Shown piece after piece: positions 54,317 to 63,378 of a stretch of DNA of 64,000 bases; position 1 is the first letter of the stretch; every line of letters begins with the position of its first letter. A program made the position numbers and the translations under genes. Source of the DNA: Malaciobacter molluscorum LMG 25693 (GTDB lineage Bacteria; Campylobacterota; Campylobacteria; Campylobacterales; Arcobacteraceae); contig NZ_CP032098.1 of assembly GCF_003544935.1 (NCBI RefSeq), positions 1,612,001 to 1,676,000 of the forward strand, in the 5' to 3' direction. The notes beneath the pieces are model-generated. The model worked only from the letters and a program-made list of their open reading frames with translations, made no database searches and was not told where the DNA came from.

Positions 54317-54669
54317 TAGTATCCATCATTAAATTTTGAATTTTTATGTTTCTCTTTTTTATAAGATTTTTTCTTTTTTTCTTTTTGAAGAAGATTTGCA
54401 TCCTTTAATAAAACTGCTTTTTCTTCTTCAAAAGTATCAGAAGGATTATTTATATATGACATTGTTTTATTAATAAAATCTTTTAAGTCTATTAAGTAGT
54501 TTGAGTGTAGATCTATAGGTTTAACTCGATTCATATCTTCAAAGTTTTTCTTAGTTCTTTGAATAAAAAGTTCTTTATTAAAATCTTCCAATTTTAATAA
54601 AGATAAAGTTCTAGTAAAAAATTTTTCTAGAACTCTTATATATCTAATTCTTAACTGTTTATCATGCAT
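54316..54669 (-). CDS. Hypothetical protein between arsC and recD2
   Basis: 117 residues, mostly helical and basic, ending in a Lys-rich tail (KEKKKKSYKKEKHKN). No signal peptide or membrane helix. Overlaps arsC upstream and recD2 downstream by one base each, so it is tightly coupled. Basic tail and coupling to a helicase gene suggest nucleic-acid binding, which is a guess. Not recognised. Confidence 0.7.
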   Translation of the reverse strand: MHDKQLRIRYIRVLEKFFTRTLSLLKLEDFNKELFIQRTKKNFEDMNRVKPIDLHSNYLIDLKDFINKTMSYINNPSDTFEEEKAVLLKDANLLQKEKKKKSYKKEKHKNSKFNDGY

Positions 54670-55019
54670 TACATAAATAACTTTTGAATATTTTCTTTTG
54701 GTCTTGCAATTATGGCATCACCATCTTTTATTATAATAGGTCGTTCTATTAATTTTGGATTTTGAACCATTGCTTTTATTAGCTCATCTTCATTTTCAAC
54801 ATCTTTTAGATTTAATTCTTTATAAATATCTTCTTTTTTTCTTATTAAATCTTTAGCCGCAATTCCTAACATTTGAAGAACTTTTTTTATCTCTTCTTCA
54901 TTTGGGACTGTTTCTAAATATTTTACAACTTTTATATCAAGACCTTTTTCTTCTAAAAACTTTAAAGCATCTCTTGATTTTCCACATTTGGGATTGTGCC
55001 AAATTGTTACATCTTGCAT
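54669..55019 (-). CDS. ArsC/Spx family protein (arsenate-reductase-like)
   Basis: 116 residues, thioredoxin fold. IWHNPKCGKSRDALKFLEEKG holds the catalytic Cys12 of the glutaredoxin-dependent ArsC type, and RPIIIKDGDAIIARPKE near the end gives the substrate arginines. It could reduce arsenate, or act as a YffB-like protein. No arsB, arsR or acr3 gene is adjacent, so arsenic resistance is not implied by context. Confidence 0.88.
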   Translation of the reverse strand: MQDVTIWHNPKCGKSRDALKFLEEKGLDIKVVKYLETVPNEEEIKKVLQMLGIAAKDLIRKKEDIYKELNLKDVENEDELIKAMVQNPKLIERPIIIKDGDAIIARPKENIQKLFM

Positions 55020-55101
55020 AAAAATCCTTTTGTAATCTAAATTTAAATGATTATACCAAAATTTATTTTATAGTAAGTAAATTATTACATTATGTAATAT
55101 T

Positions 55102-55476
55102 TTAAAAGTTAGGTAGCATATCATTAAGTCCTTCAAGACCTAATTCTTTCAAATCTAAATGGATTTGCCCCATTTTTTTTGTTTTATTATTTAAAATAAC
55201 AGGAGAAAAAGTATTTAAACTATTATCATTATTTGCAGTTTGTAATACAAAAATATAATATATAGAAATATCATCAATTGTTTGTATTTCAAGTTTTTCA
55301 GTAAATTCTTCTGGAAGTTCAAACTTTAAAGACTTTAATGCTCCAAAGCTCATAAGTCGTAATTCAGACTCAGTTTCAACACCTCTTATTACAGAAAAAA
55401 AGTCATCTATCTTCTCTAAAATAAATTTCTTTTCATTTTCGAAGCCATCTATACTTATTACAACATCATATTCCAT
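55102..55476 (-). CDS. fliW: Flagellar assembly factor FliW
   Basis: 124 residues with the FliW pattern: MEYDVVISIDGFENEKKFILEKIDDFF, LKFELPEEFTEKLEI, YYIFVLQT, SLNTFSPVILNNKTKKMGQIHLD. FliW binds flagellin and CsrA and thereby couples flagellin export to its translation. Divergent from fliK, in line with a flagellar neighbourhood. csrA is not adjacent. Confidence 0.9.
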   Translation of the reverse strand: MEYDVVISIDGFENEKKFILEKIDDFFSVIRGVETESELRLMSFGALKSLKFELPEEFTEKLEIQTIDDISIYYIFVLQTANNDNSLNTFSPVILNNKTKKMGQIHLDLKELGLEGLNDMLPNF

Positions 55477-55536
55477 AATATTTAAGCCTTTTGAAACTAG
55501 TTGAACTATTTTACTAAAACATTATGTATAAGTCAA

Positions 55537-55567
55537 TTGACAAAAAGTAAAATTTTTATGATATACT
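55537..55567 (+). promoter_or_regulatory. Promoter of fliK, possibly giving a leaderless message
   Basis: TTGACA at 55537-55542 and TATACT at 55562-55567 are near-consensus boxes with a 19-base spacer. The fliK ATG at 55575 starts eight bases after the -10 box and no ribosome-binding site precedes it, so transcription may begin at or next to the start codon. Confidence 0.55.
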
Positions 55568-55574
55568 TTATATT

Positions 55575-57803
55575 ATGATAGTAGGAAATAGTAATACACT
55601 TTTAAATATACTCTTACCAAATCAAGATAATAAAGCATTAAAAGATGTTTTAAAAGAAGCAGACTCAAAAGAATTAAATAATATGTTAAAAAACAATGCT
55701 TCAATAAAAGATGTATTAGCAAATCTATTTGAAGATATTAAAAACTCCAATAAAAGTAACGAAACTATACAAAATATTTTGAAAAACTCTTCAATTTTTA
55801 AAGACCTTGGAAATTTTACATCAAATATAAAAACTCTTTTTTCTCAAATTCCAGATGATTCTAGTTTTGCAAAATATAAACCTTTATTACAATCATTTTT
55901 ACTACAACTTGAAAACTTAGATGAAAATAACTTAAAAGAACTACTTAGTAAATCAGGGGTATTTTTAGAATCAAAGATGTTAAATAAAGCTGCAAATGGA
56001 ACTATTCCTACAAAGTTAATGGATGTTTTAAATCAAATACAAAATATTATAAAAAACATAGATACACCACAAGCAAAACAATTAAATGATATTATTACAA
56101 AACTTATCTCTAATCCAAATCAAAATATATCAAATTTACAAAGTGATATAAAATCTGTACTTAACTTATTACAAGATATTTCTAGAGGGTTGAATGATAA
56201 AAATACTCAAAATATAACTAATTTAACAAATCAACTAAAATCTTTGACAAATGATGCACAACTATTAGAATCACAAATACAAAATAATTCTCAAACACAA
56301 AAATTAACAAATTTAGTTGATAACTTAAAATCACAACTAATAAATATACAAACACCTCAAACAAATAGTATTTTATTAAAACTTGAAAATATTATGCAAC
56401 AACCAAAACAAGTACAACAAGCACAAATTCAAAATCTATTAACATCAAATGAATTTCAAAATATCTCAAATAAAGTACCAGATATTGCAAATACGGCAAA
56501 GAATATTTCTAATTTGTTATTATCAAATAGTAATATAAATACTCAAATAGAACAAAATTCACAAAAAGAACAAATACAGAATCAACTAAAAAATATACTA
56601 ATTGATTTAAAATCTGAGGTTTTATCAAATAGACAAGTTCAACCTCAACAGTTACTAAGCAAAATTGATAATATTTTAAATATGAATGATCTATTTGCAA
56701 ATGATAATAAAATTGAACCTAAAAATCTATTACAACAACTTTTAAATAGTTCTCAAATAAAAGAAGTATCAATACAAAATCCAAATATATCAACTATTGT
56801 TGATCAACTAAAAACTTTGACAGATAATATATCAACTATTGAAAATAAAATAAATTTAAATCAACCTATTTTGACAAATGAAAAAACAAATTTATTAGAA
56901 CAATTAAAACAAAACTTATCAAATCTAAAAAACGAACTTTTAAATATAAATTTACCTCAAAATAGTAACTTAACACAAGTTATTGATAAATTAATAAATA
57001 TGCAAAACCTTTTTGATAAAATAGAATTTCCAAATGATTTAAAGTTATTACAACCACAATCAAATAATATATCTTCTTTTCAGAGTAATTTTGTATCAAA
57101 TATAAATAATTTACTTTTAAACTTAAAAGAGAGTATAAATACAATTTCAGCAAATCCAAATGCGGCTAATATACAAAACCATCTTCTTGAAACAATAGAT
57201 AAAATAGAAAACTTTATAAAAGATGGTTTACTTAACCAAGCAAATCTATTAAATAATCAAAAAGATAATAGTTCAATTCAAAATGATATGAAAAGTGTAC
57301 TTTTGCAAATGCAAGATGACATATTATCAAAAATGACAAATGACTCTTCATTAAATGATGTATCTAAAAATGTAGATAAACTGCTTTTACAAGTAGATTA
57401 TTATCAGTTATTATCATTAACATCAAATTCAAACTATGTTTATTTACCTTTTTTATGGGATATGTTAGAAGATGGTTCTATCTCTATGAAAAAAGCAAAT
57501 GAAAAAAAATTTTATTGTGAAATAAACTTAACATTAAAAGATTTTGGTCAAGTTCAACTTCTTTTAGCTTTATATGATAAAAATAAACTAGATTTAACAA
57601 TTTTTGCATCAAGAGAATCTTTTAAAAAACTTGTAAGAGAAAATTTAACTACTTTAAAACAGTCTTTAAATGCAGCAAGATTAATTCCCATGGATATAAA
57701 ATTAATTGATTTAGAAAAAAGACAAAAACAGCAAGAAAAACCCAAAGAAATCTATCAAAATAGCAATTCTTCATATAATGTGGGAATTGATATAAGGGCT
57801 TAA
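55575..57803 (+). CDS. fliK: Flagellar hook-length control protein FliK
   Basis: 742 residues. The first ~590 are extremely Asn/Gln/Leu-rich with repeated short amphipathic units (such as LLNILLPNQDNK and QLLNSSQIKEVS), fit for a helical ruler. The C-terminal ~130 residues (about 600-720, with LPFLWDMLEDGSISMKKANEKKFYCEINLTLKDFGQVQLLLALYDKNKLDLTIFASRESFKKLVRENL) form the Flg_hook substrate-switch domain. It measures hook length and switches export by acting on FlhB. The FlhB-like gene follows one base later. Confidence 0.85.
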   Translation: MIVGNSNTLLNILLPNQDNKALKDVLKEADSKELNNMLKNNASIKDVLANLFEDIKNSNKSNETIQNILKNSSIFKDLGNFTSNIKTLFSQIPDDSSFAKYKPLLQSFLLQLENLDENNLKELLSKSGVFLESKMLNKAANGTIPTKLMDVLNQIQNIIKNIDTPQAKQLNDIITKLISNPNQNISNLQSDIKSVLNLLQDISRGLNDKNTQNITNLTNQLKSLTNDAQLLESQIQNNSQTQKLTNLVDNLKSQLINIQTPQTNSILLKLENIMQQPKQVQQAQIQNLLTSNEFQNISNKVPDIANTAKNISNLLLSNSNINTQIEQNSQKEQIQNQLKNILIDLKSEVLSNRQVQPQQLLSKIDNILNMNDLFANDNKIEPKNLLQQLLNSSQIKEVSIQNPNISTIVDQLKTLTDNISTIENKINLNQPILTNEKTNLLEQLKQNLSNLKNELLNINLPQNSNLTQVIDKLINMQNLFDKIEFPNDLKLLQPQSNNISSFQSNFVSNINNLLLNLKESINTISANPNAANIQNHLLETIDKIENFIKDGLLNQANLLNNQKDNSSIQNDMKSVLLQMQDDILSKMTNDSSLNDVSKNVDKLLLQVDYYQLLSLTSNSNYVYLPFLWDMLEDGSISMKKANEKKFYCEINLTLKDFGQVQLLLALYDKNKLDLTIFASRESFKKLVRENLTTLKQSLNAARLIPMDIKLIDLEKRQKQQEKPKEIYQNSNSSYNVGIDIRA

Positions 57804-57804
57804 T

Positions 57805-58077
57805 ATGGAAGAAAAAATACAAAAAGCAGCAGCATTAAAATATGATTTAGATAAAGATGAAGCACCAAAACTTGTAGCAAAAGGTCAAGCACAAGTAGCA
57901 AAAAATATAATTAAAATAGCAAAAGAAAATAATCTTCCAATAAAAAAAGATGAAGATTTAATTGAGTTATTATCTAAACTAGATATTGATAAAGAGATTC
58001 CATCTAGCATGTATAAAGCAGTTGCCGAAATTTTTGCATTTATATACTCAATGACAAAAAAGAATAAAGACATTTAA
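57805..58077 (+). CDS. FlhB C-terminal-like protein (FlhB2/FlhX)
   Basis: 90 residues resembling the cytoplasmic C-terminal domain of FlhB/YscU: KAAALKYDLDKDEAPKLVAKGQAQVAKNIIKIAKENNLPI and EIPSSMYKAVAEIFAFIYSM. It matches the part after the NPTH cleavage, which is itself absent (KDEAPK at its place). In Helicobacter a similar small FlhX can replace the cleaved FlhB end. The gene adjoins fliK, whose product acts on this domain. Confidence 0.88.
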   Translation: MEEKIQKAAALKYDLDKDEAPKLVAKGQAQVAKNIIKIAKENNLPIKKDEDLIELLSKLDIDKEIPSSMYKAVAEIFAFIYSMTKKNKDI

Positions 58078-58147
58078 CTTTTCCTTGATACAAATATAAG
58101 AGTTATTATATTATAATCGCCCATTAATTAAAGAAGTATATGAACTA

Positions 58148-58588
58148 ATGAATAAAAATATTTTTGATAGAATTTCAACAGTAAGTATTGTATTTATCTG
58201 CACAATTTTAATAAATTTTATTTCATCTATTTATTTTAATCCAGTATTTTTAGCTGGGGTGTTATTTTTAACATTTATTAAAATATTAAAAAGAGAGTAT
58301 TATTACAGTGCATTCTTTTTAGCATTAGCTATGATATATTTAGAACTAAATAATGGTTTTAAACCTTTTAGCTTAATACTTCTTAGTTTTTTTATATATT
58401 CATTTATTGTTCCATATATAAAAAGAACTATTTCTTACAGCCAATTAAATGAATATTTATATATTTTTATTTTTTATATTGGTTTTACAATATTATATAT
58501 TTTAAATAATAGTTATTCTAGCGATCTATTTTTTACAATATTTATAAATATTGTAATAGATTTCTTAATTGTTGGGTTAATGATATGA
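58148..58588 (+). CDS. MreD-like membrane protein
   Basis: 146 residues with four to five membrane helices and almost no soluble part, of MreD size. It precedes mrdA with a four-base ATGA overlap; MreD is commonly encoded before the PBP2 gene. Sequence similarity is weak, so the assignment is based on topology and position. It would belong to the elongation (rod) complex. Confidence 0.6.
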   Translation: MNKNIFDRISTVSIVFICTILINFISSIYFNPVFLAGVLFLTFIKILKREYYYSAFFLALAMIYLELNNGFKPFSLILLSFFIYSFIVPYIKRTISYSQLNEYLYIFIFYIGFTILYILNNSYSSDLFFTIFINIVIDFLIVGLMI

Positions 58589-60354
58589 AAAGATTAAATT
58601 TAATATTAATTTTTATTGTTTTACTAATGGTAATACTATTAGCAAGAGTATATTTTTTAAGTATTAAATCAAATACCTACTACGAAGAGTTATCAAAACA
58701 AAACTATATTAAAAGAGTATATAAAGCACCTTCAAGAGGATTAATAGAAGATAGAAATGGAGTAGCACTTGCTATTAATAATTTAGGATTTTCTATTACT
58801 GTGGAACCACACTTACGTTCTTATAAAAATAAAAATAAATTATTAAAAATAGTTAAGATAATCTCAAAACATTTTCCAGAATATGAAGAAGAAGAGTTAC
58901 TTAAAAAATATAAAAAATTAGATTCACCTTATAAACATGATTATGTTGATTTAATTGATTATATTGCATATGATGATTTTTTCTCTAAATTTACATTATT
59001 TAACTCTATTGAAGGGATTAAAGTAGAACCTTCTGTAAAAAGATACTATCCTTTTCATAATGTAGCTTCACATGTTATTGGGTATGTAGGAAAAGCATCA
59101 AAAAAAGATATTGAGAATAATGAACTTTCAAGGTATAGTGGTATTATTGGGAAAAATGGTTTAGAAAAATATTACAATGATAAACTTCAAGGTACACTTG
59201 GATACAAAGATATAAAAGTAAATGCATTAAATAAAGAAATTGAAGTTTTAGAAGAGAAGAAACCAAATGAAAATAATAATTTAAAAATTACAATTGATGT
59301 AAGACTTCAAAAATTTATTCAAGAAAATTTCAAAGAAAGAAGTGGTGCTATAATTGTTATGGATGTTCATAATGGAGAGATTTTAGCAGCAGCTTCTTTT
59401 CCTGAATTTGATAATAATATATTTGTAGGTGGAATTTCACAAAAAGAGTGGGATGATATGAGAAATAGTTTTGATCATCCATTTACAAATAAACTAGTTA
59501 ATGGTCTTTATCCTCCTGGTTCAATTTATAAAATGGGAATTTCACTTGCACTTTTGAAAAATGGACTAAGTCCTAATTTTTCTGTTTATTGCAGTGGTGA
59601 ATTACAAATAGGAAATAGAAAATTTAGATGTTGGAAACAAACAGGACATGGAACTACAGATTTTATTAAAGCAATTAGAGAAAGTTGTGATGATTTTTTC
59701 TATAAAGCAAGTCTAAAAGTAGGAATTAATAAAATTTCTAAAACTATGGGAGAACTAGGTTTTGGTCATAAAACTGGAGTTGATCAAATAAATGAATTTA
59801 TTGGAGTTAATCCAAATAAAGAGTGGAAAAGAAAAAGATATAATCAACCTTGGTATATAGGTGAAACTGTTATTTCTTCAATTGGACAAGGATATACACT
59901 AGTAACTCCAATGCAAATAGCAAGATATACTGCATTTTTAGCGACAGGAAAACTTCCTTATCCACACTTCTATAAAGGTCAATATAAAGAACCTAAAAAA
60001 TTAGATTTTAATCCTAAATTCTTAAAAATAATAAGAGAAGGTATGTATGATGTTGCAAATGAAAGATTTGGTACTGCAGCACGACACTTAAAATCAAAAG
60101 TAACGCTTGCAGCAAAAACAGGTACAGCACAAGTAATTACAATTCCGCAATCAGAGAAAAAAAGAATGAAAGAGAGTGAACTAGAATATTATCATCGTTC
60201 ACATGCATGGCTTAATACATATGGACCATTTAGAAATCCACAATACACAGTTGTTGCTCTTGTTGAGCATGGTGGTCATGGTGGTTCAACATCAGGTCCA
60301 ATTGTTGCAAAAATATATGACAAGCTGTATGAATTAGGATATATAAAAAAATAA
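58585..60354 (+). CDS. mrdA: Penicillin-binding protein 2 (peptidoglycan transpeptidase)
   Basis: 589 residues, usual for PBP2. N-terminal membrane helix (about 5-24), PBP dimerisation domain starting APSRGLIEDRNGVALAIN (about 48-65), transpeptidase domain with catalytic Ser313 and Lys316 in PPGSIYKMG, the second motif SCD in RESCDDFFYKAS and KTG in AAKTGTAQV. It cross-links lateral-wall peptidoglycan in the rod complex. Coupled to the MreD-like gene. Confidence 0.95.
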   Translation: MKRLNLILIFIVLLMVILLARVYFLSIKSNTYYEELSKQNYIKRVYKAPSRGLIEDRNGVALAINNLGFSITVEPHLRSYKNKNKLLKIVKIISKHFPEYEEEELLKKYKKLDSPYKHDYVDLIDYIAYDDFFSKFTLFNSIEGIKVEPSVKRYYPFHNVASHVIGYVGKASKKDIENNELSRYSGIIGKNGLEKYYNDKLQGTLGYKDIKVNALNKEIEVLEEKKPNENNNLKITIDVRLQKFIQENFKERSGAIIVMDVHNGEILAAASFPEFDNNIFVGGISQKEWDDMRNSFDHPFTNKLVNGLYPPGSIYKMGISLALLKNGLSPNFSVYCSGELQIGNRKFRCWKQTGHGTTDFIKAIRESCDDFFYKASLKVGINKISKTMGELGFGHKTGVDQINEFIGVNPNKEWKRKRYNQPWYIGETVISSIGQGYTLVTPMQIARYTAFLATGKLPYPHFYKGQYKEPKKLDFNPKFLKIIREGMYDVANERFGTAARHLKSKVTLAAKTGTAQVITIPQSEKKRMKESELEYYHRSHAWLNTYGPFRNPQYTVVALVEHGGHGGSTSGPIVAKIYDKLYELGYIKK

Positions 60355-60405
60355 GTATTTAATCATTATTTTGTTATGATTTTGTACTAGAATAGAGGAT
60401 TTAGA

Positions 60406-61134
60406 TTGAAAATATTTATTAGTTTATTGTTATTTACAACATTTGTTTTTGCAGCAGATACTGCACCTTTGGTTAACTTATCAGTTGCAGCATTACAAGA
60501 ACCAACACAATTTGTAAGAACAATAAATATCGCTATTATTTTAGGTCTATTAGTACTTGCTCCAACACTATTATTAATGGTTACAAGTTTTACAAGATTA
60601 TTAATTGTATTCTCACTACTTAAACAAGCAATGGGTTTACAACAAACTCCACCCTCTCAAGTTATTGTTTCTATGGCACTAATTCTTACAATTTTTATTA
60701 TGGAACCTTATGCAAAAAAATCATGGAATGATGCAATTGTTCCTTATATGGACGAAAAAATTGGATATGAAGTTGCTTTTGAAAAAGGAGTTAAACCTTT
60801 TAAAGAGTTTATGATAAAAAACACTAGAGAGTCAGATTTAGCACTTTTTTATAGAATCAAAAAAGTAGAAAACCCTAAGAACATTGATGACGTTCCTTTA
60901 ACACTACTTATGCCTTCTTTTATAATTAGTGAATTAAGAACTGCTTTTGAGATAGGTTTTTTAATCTTTTTACCATTTTTAGTTATTGATATTATTGTAG
61001 CTTCCATTCTGATGAGTTTAGGGATGATGATGCTTCCACCTGTTATGATATCATTGCCTATAAAACTTATATTCTTTATAGTTATTGATGGATGGTTCTT
61101 AATTATAGGAAACTTAGCACAATCCTTTAAGTGA
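60406..61134 (+). CDS. fliP: Flagellar export gate protein FliP
   Basis: 242 residues from a TTG start at 60406, supported by AGAGGA upstream and a proper signal sequence (about 1-17, ending FAAD). The family block FTRLLIVFSLLKQAMGLQQTPPSQVIVSMALILTIFIMEP and DIIVASILMSLGMMMLPPVMISLPIKLIFFI are plain. FliP forms the export gate with FliQ and FliR. It lies alone, away from other export genes, after mrdA. Confidence 0.95.
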   Translation: MKIFISLLLFTTFVFAADTAPLVNLSVAALQEPTQFVRTINIAIILGLLVLAPTLLLMVTSFTRLLIVFSLLKQAMGLQQTPPSQVIVSMALILTIFIMEPYAKKSWNDAIVPYMDEKIGYEVAFEKGVKPFKEFMIKNTRESDLALFYRIKKVENPKNIDDVPLTLLMPSFIISELRTAFEIGFLIFLPFLVIDIIVASILMSLGMMMLPPVMISLPIKLIFFIVIDGWFLIIGNLAQSFK

Positions 61135-61247
61135 TAAGTTTTACTTATAATAAATAACTTTAAAATTATAACTATTATTTATAATAAAAAACCTTTTTTT
61201 AATAAATTTTATATATAATACTCTATAAATAAATATGGAGAATTTTA

Positions 61248-62597
61248 ATGTATAAAATCTTTTTATACTTTTTTATAGTTACGTTTATGTATTCGCAAAC
61301 TATTAGTTTTGAAGAAGTATTAAGTGACACATTAAACAATAATAGTGATTTAAAAAACTCAAAACTTGATATAGATATTAGTTCATTAAATATAGATGAA
61401 GTAAATGCTTTAAATTATGGTAAATTAAACTTCGAATCACAAGTAAATAGAACTAATCATGCAGGTTATGTATTTAATTCTAAACTATCTTCAAGAGAAG
61501 CTACATTTAAAGACTTTGGTTTTGCACAAATGGGTGAACCAATGAACACACAACCAACTGATTTAAACTATCCAGAAGCAAGAACAAATATAAACAATAA
61601 ATTAACTTATGATATTGCACTTTTTACTGGATTTAAAATATCTACACAAAAAGATATAAAAAAATTAGAAAAAAAGATACATACATTAAAACTAATTATG
61701 AATAAAAGAGAACTATCTTTTGAAGTATTTAAAGCATACAATGGTGCAGTTGTTGCAAAAGAGTATATCAAAGCTTTGAATGAAGCTATTAAGACTGTAA
61801 ATAATATAGTTAAATCATCTTCTATATTTTATAAAGAGGGATTAATTACATCAATTGATGTAAAACAAGCAAAAGCTTATAAATTTGAACTTCTTGCAAA
61901 CTTAGCTAATGCAAAAAAAAGATTTAATTTTGCAATTTCATATTTGAGATTTTTAAGTTCAAATAATAATATTACAGATGTAAATAATATAAAAGATATA
62001 AAGCTAAAACTTTATGACAAAAATGAGCTATTACAACAAGCTTTAAGTAAAAAAGATAGTATAAAAGCTTCAACATTATATAAAGATATTATGAAAAAAA
62101 ATGTTGATGTTGCAAAAGCTGATTACTACCCTACTTTGTACTCTCATTTAGAGTATGGATATAATGACAATAGATATAATTTTTCAAATGACAAAGATTA
62201 TTATAATGCTGTTATTGGCTTAAAATATACACTTTTTGATAACACAAGAGAGATAAAAGTACAAAAAAATAAAATAAACTATCTAAAAGCTAAAATAAAT
62301 CATGAAAAACAGATAAATTATATAAAAATGCAAATAGATAACTCTATTGATGATTTAAATACAAAAATTGCAATATTAAGTGCAAAAATAAGCTCTTTTA
62401 ATTTAGCAAAAAAAATATTTGAGCAAGCTAATAAAATGTATAAAAACCATTTAATATCTATGACTGATTTATTAAAACAAAAATCTGATTTTGAAGTTGC
62501 TCAAGCAGAACTATTAAATGCAAAATATCAAAGATATGTAGCAGAAGCAAAAGTTGCAAAGATTATAAATTTAGATTTTTTAGATTTGAAGGATTAA
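61248..62597 (+). CDS. TolC-type outer-membrane efflux protein
   Basis: 449 residues, signal peptide (about 1-16), two repeats of long coiled-coil helices (about 40-230 and 250-440) as in TolC/OprM, with YDIALFTGFKISTQKDIKKLEKKIHTLKLIM and YTLFDNTREIKVQKNKINYLKAKINHEKQI. It forms the outer-membrane channel of the tripartite pump encoded by the next two genes, and may also serve the emrAB-like pump. Confidence 0.9.
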   Translation: MYKIFLYFFIVTFMYSQTISFEEVLSDTLNNNSDLKNSKLDIDISSLNIDEVNALNYGKLNFESQVNRTNHAGYVFNSKLSSREATFKDFGFAQMGEPMNTQPTDLNYPEARTNINNKLTYDIALFTGFKISTQKDIKKLEKKIHTLKLIMNKRELSFEVFKAYNGAVVAKEYIKALNEAIKTVNNIVKSSSIFYKEGLITSIDVKQAKAYKFELLANLANAKKRFNFAISYLRFLSSNNNITDVNNIKDIKLKLYDKNELLQQALSKKDSIKASTLYKDIMKKNVDVAKADYYPTLYSHLEYGYNDNRYNFSNDKDYYNAVIGLKYTLFDNTREIKVQKNKINYLKAKINHEKQINYIKMQIDNSIDDLNTKIAILSAKISSFNLAKKIFEQANKMYKNHLISMTDLLKQKSDFEVAQAELLNAKYQRYVAEAKVAKIINLDFLDLKD

Positions 62598-62598
62598 A

Positions 62599-63378
62599 AT
62601 GATGAAACTATTTATAGCTATATTTTTAATGATAAGTTGTTTATATGCACAAACAATACAAACATCAGGAACTGTAATATCTGATAATCAAAAAGTAATT
62701 ACAAGCAAACATATGGGATATATAAAACAAGTGAATGTTACTGAGGGTTCATATGTAAAAAAAGGTGATTTACTTTATATTATTGACTCTACTTCTTTAA
62801 ATTCTCAAAAAAATGAGATATTAAATAATCTTGAAATATTAAAAAACAATCAAGATAATTTATATATAAATCTAAACAGATATAAAAGATTATATAAAGA
62901 TGACTTAGTATCAAAATATGATGTAGAACAATTAGAACTAAAATATAATAATTTAAAAAATCAAATTCAAATAGTAAAAGAGAAATTAAAAAATATAAAC
63001 AACGAGTTTAAATATCTTAAAGTAAAATCTCCAATAGATGCAATGGTTATAAAAAAATCAATAAATGTTGCAAATATGGCAATAGTTGGTCAACCTGCTT
63101 TGATATTAACGGATATGAATAAGTTAAAAGTAAAAACACAAATAAATGAAAGTGATTTATTGAATATAAAATCAGCACAAAATGTTAAGATATTCATACC
63201 ATCATTAAAATTAACTACAAAAGGAAAAGTAAGTGCAATAATTCCAAATATTGACACAACTTCACACTCTTTTACAATAAAAATCGATTTTTTAACAAAA
63301 AACAAAAATATATATCCAGGTATGTATGCACAAATAGATATTTTTGTAAAAGATAATGGAAATAAAAATGAACAATAA
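62599..63378 (+). CDS. RND efflux membrane fusion protein
   Basis: 259 residues, short for the family (usually 350-400). Signal sequence (about 1-18), lipoyl half-motif SKHMGYIKQVNVTEGSYVKKGDLLY, a coiled-coil hairpin (about 70-135), second half VKSPIDAMVIKKSINVANMAIVGQPALILTDMNKLKVKTQINES, then a beta-barrel domain and no long C-terminal membrane-proximal domain. Starts one base after the TolC gene; its end overlaps the pump gene by 11 bases. Confidence 0.9.
   Translation: MMKLFIAIFLMISCLYAQTIQTSGTVISDNQKVITSKHMGYIKQVNVTEGSYVKKGDLLYIIDSTSLNSQKNEILNNLEILKNNQDNLYINLNRYKRLYKDDLVSKYDVEQLELKYNNLKNQIQIVKEKLKNINNEFKYLKVKSPIDAMVIKKSINVANMAIVGQPALILTDMNKLKVKTQINESDLLNIKSAQNVKIFIPSLKLTTKGKVSAIIPNIDTTSHSFTIKIDFLTKNKNIYPGMYAQIDIFVKDNGNKNEQ

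Noticed and set aside
54669-55019. Arsenic-resistance operon
   Set aside because: Only an ArsC-fold gene is present; arsR, arsB and acr3 are absent and the neighbours are DNA-repair and unknown genes.
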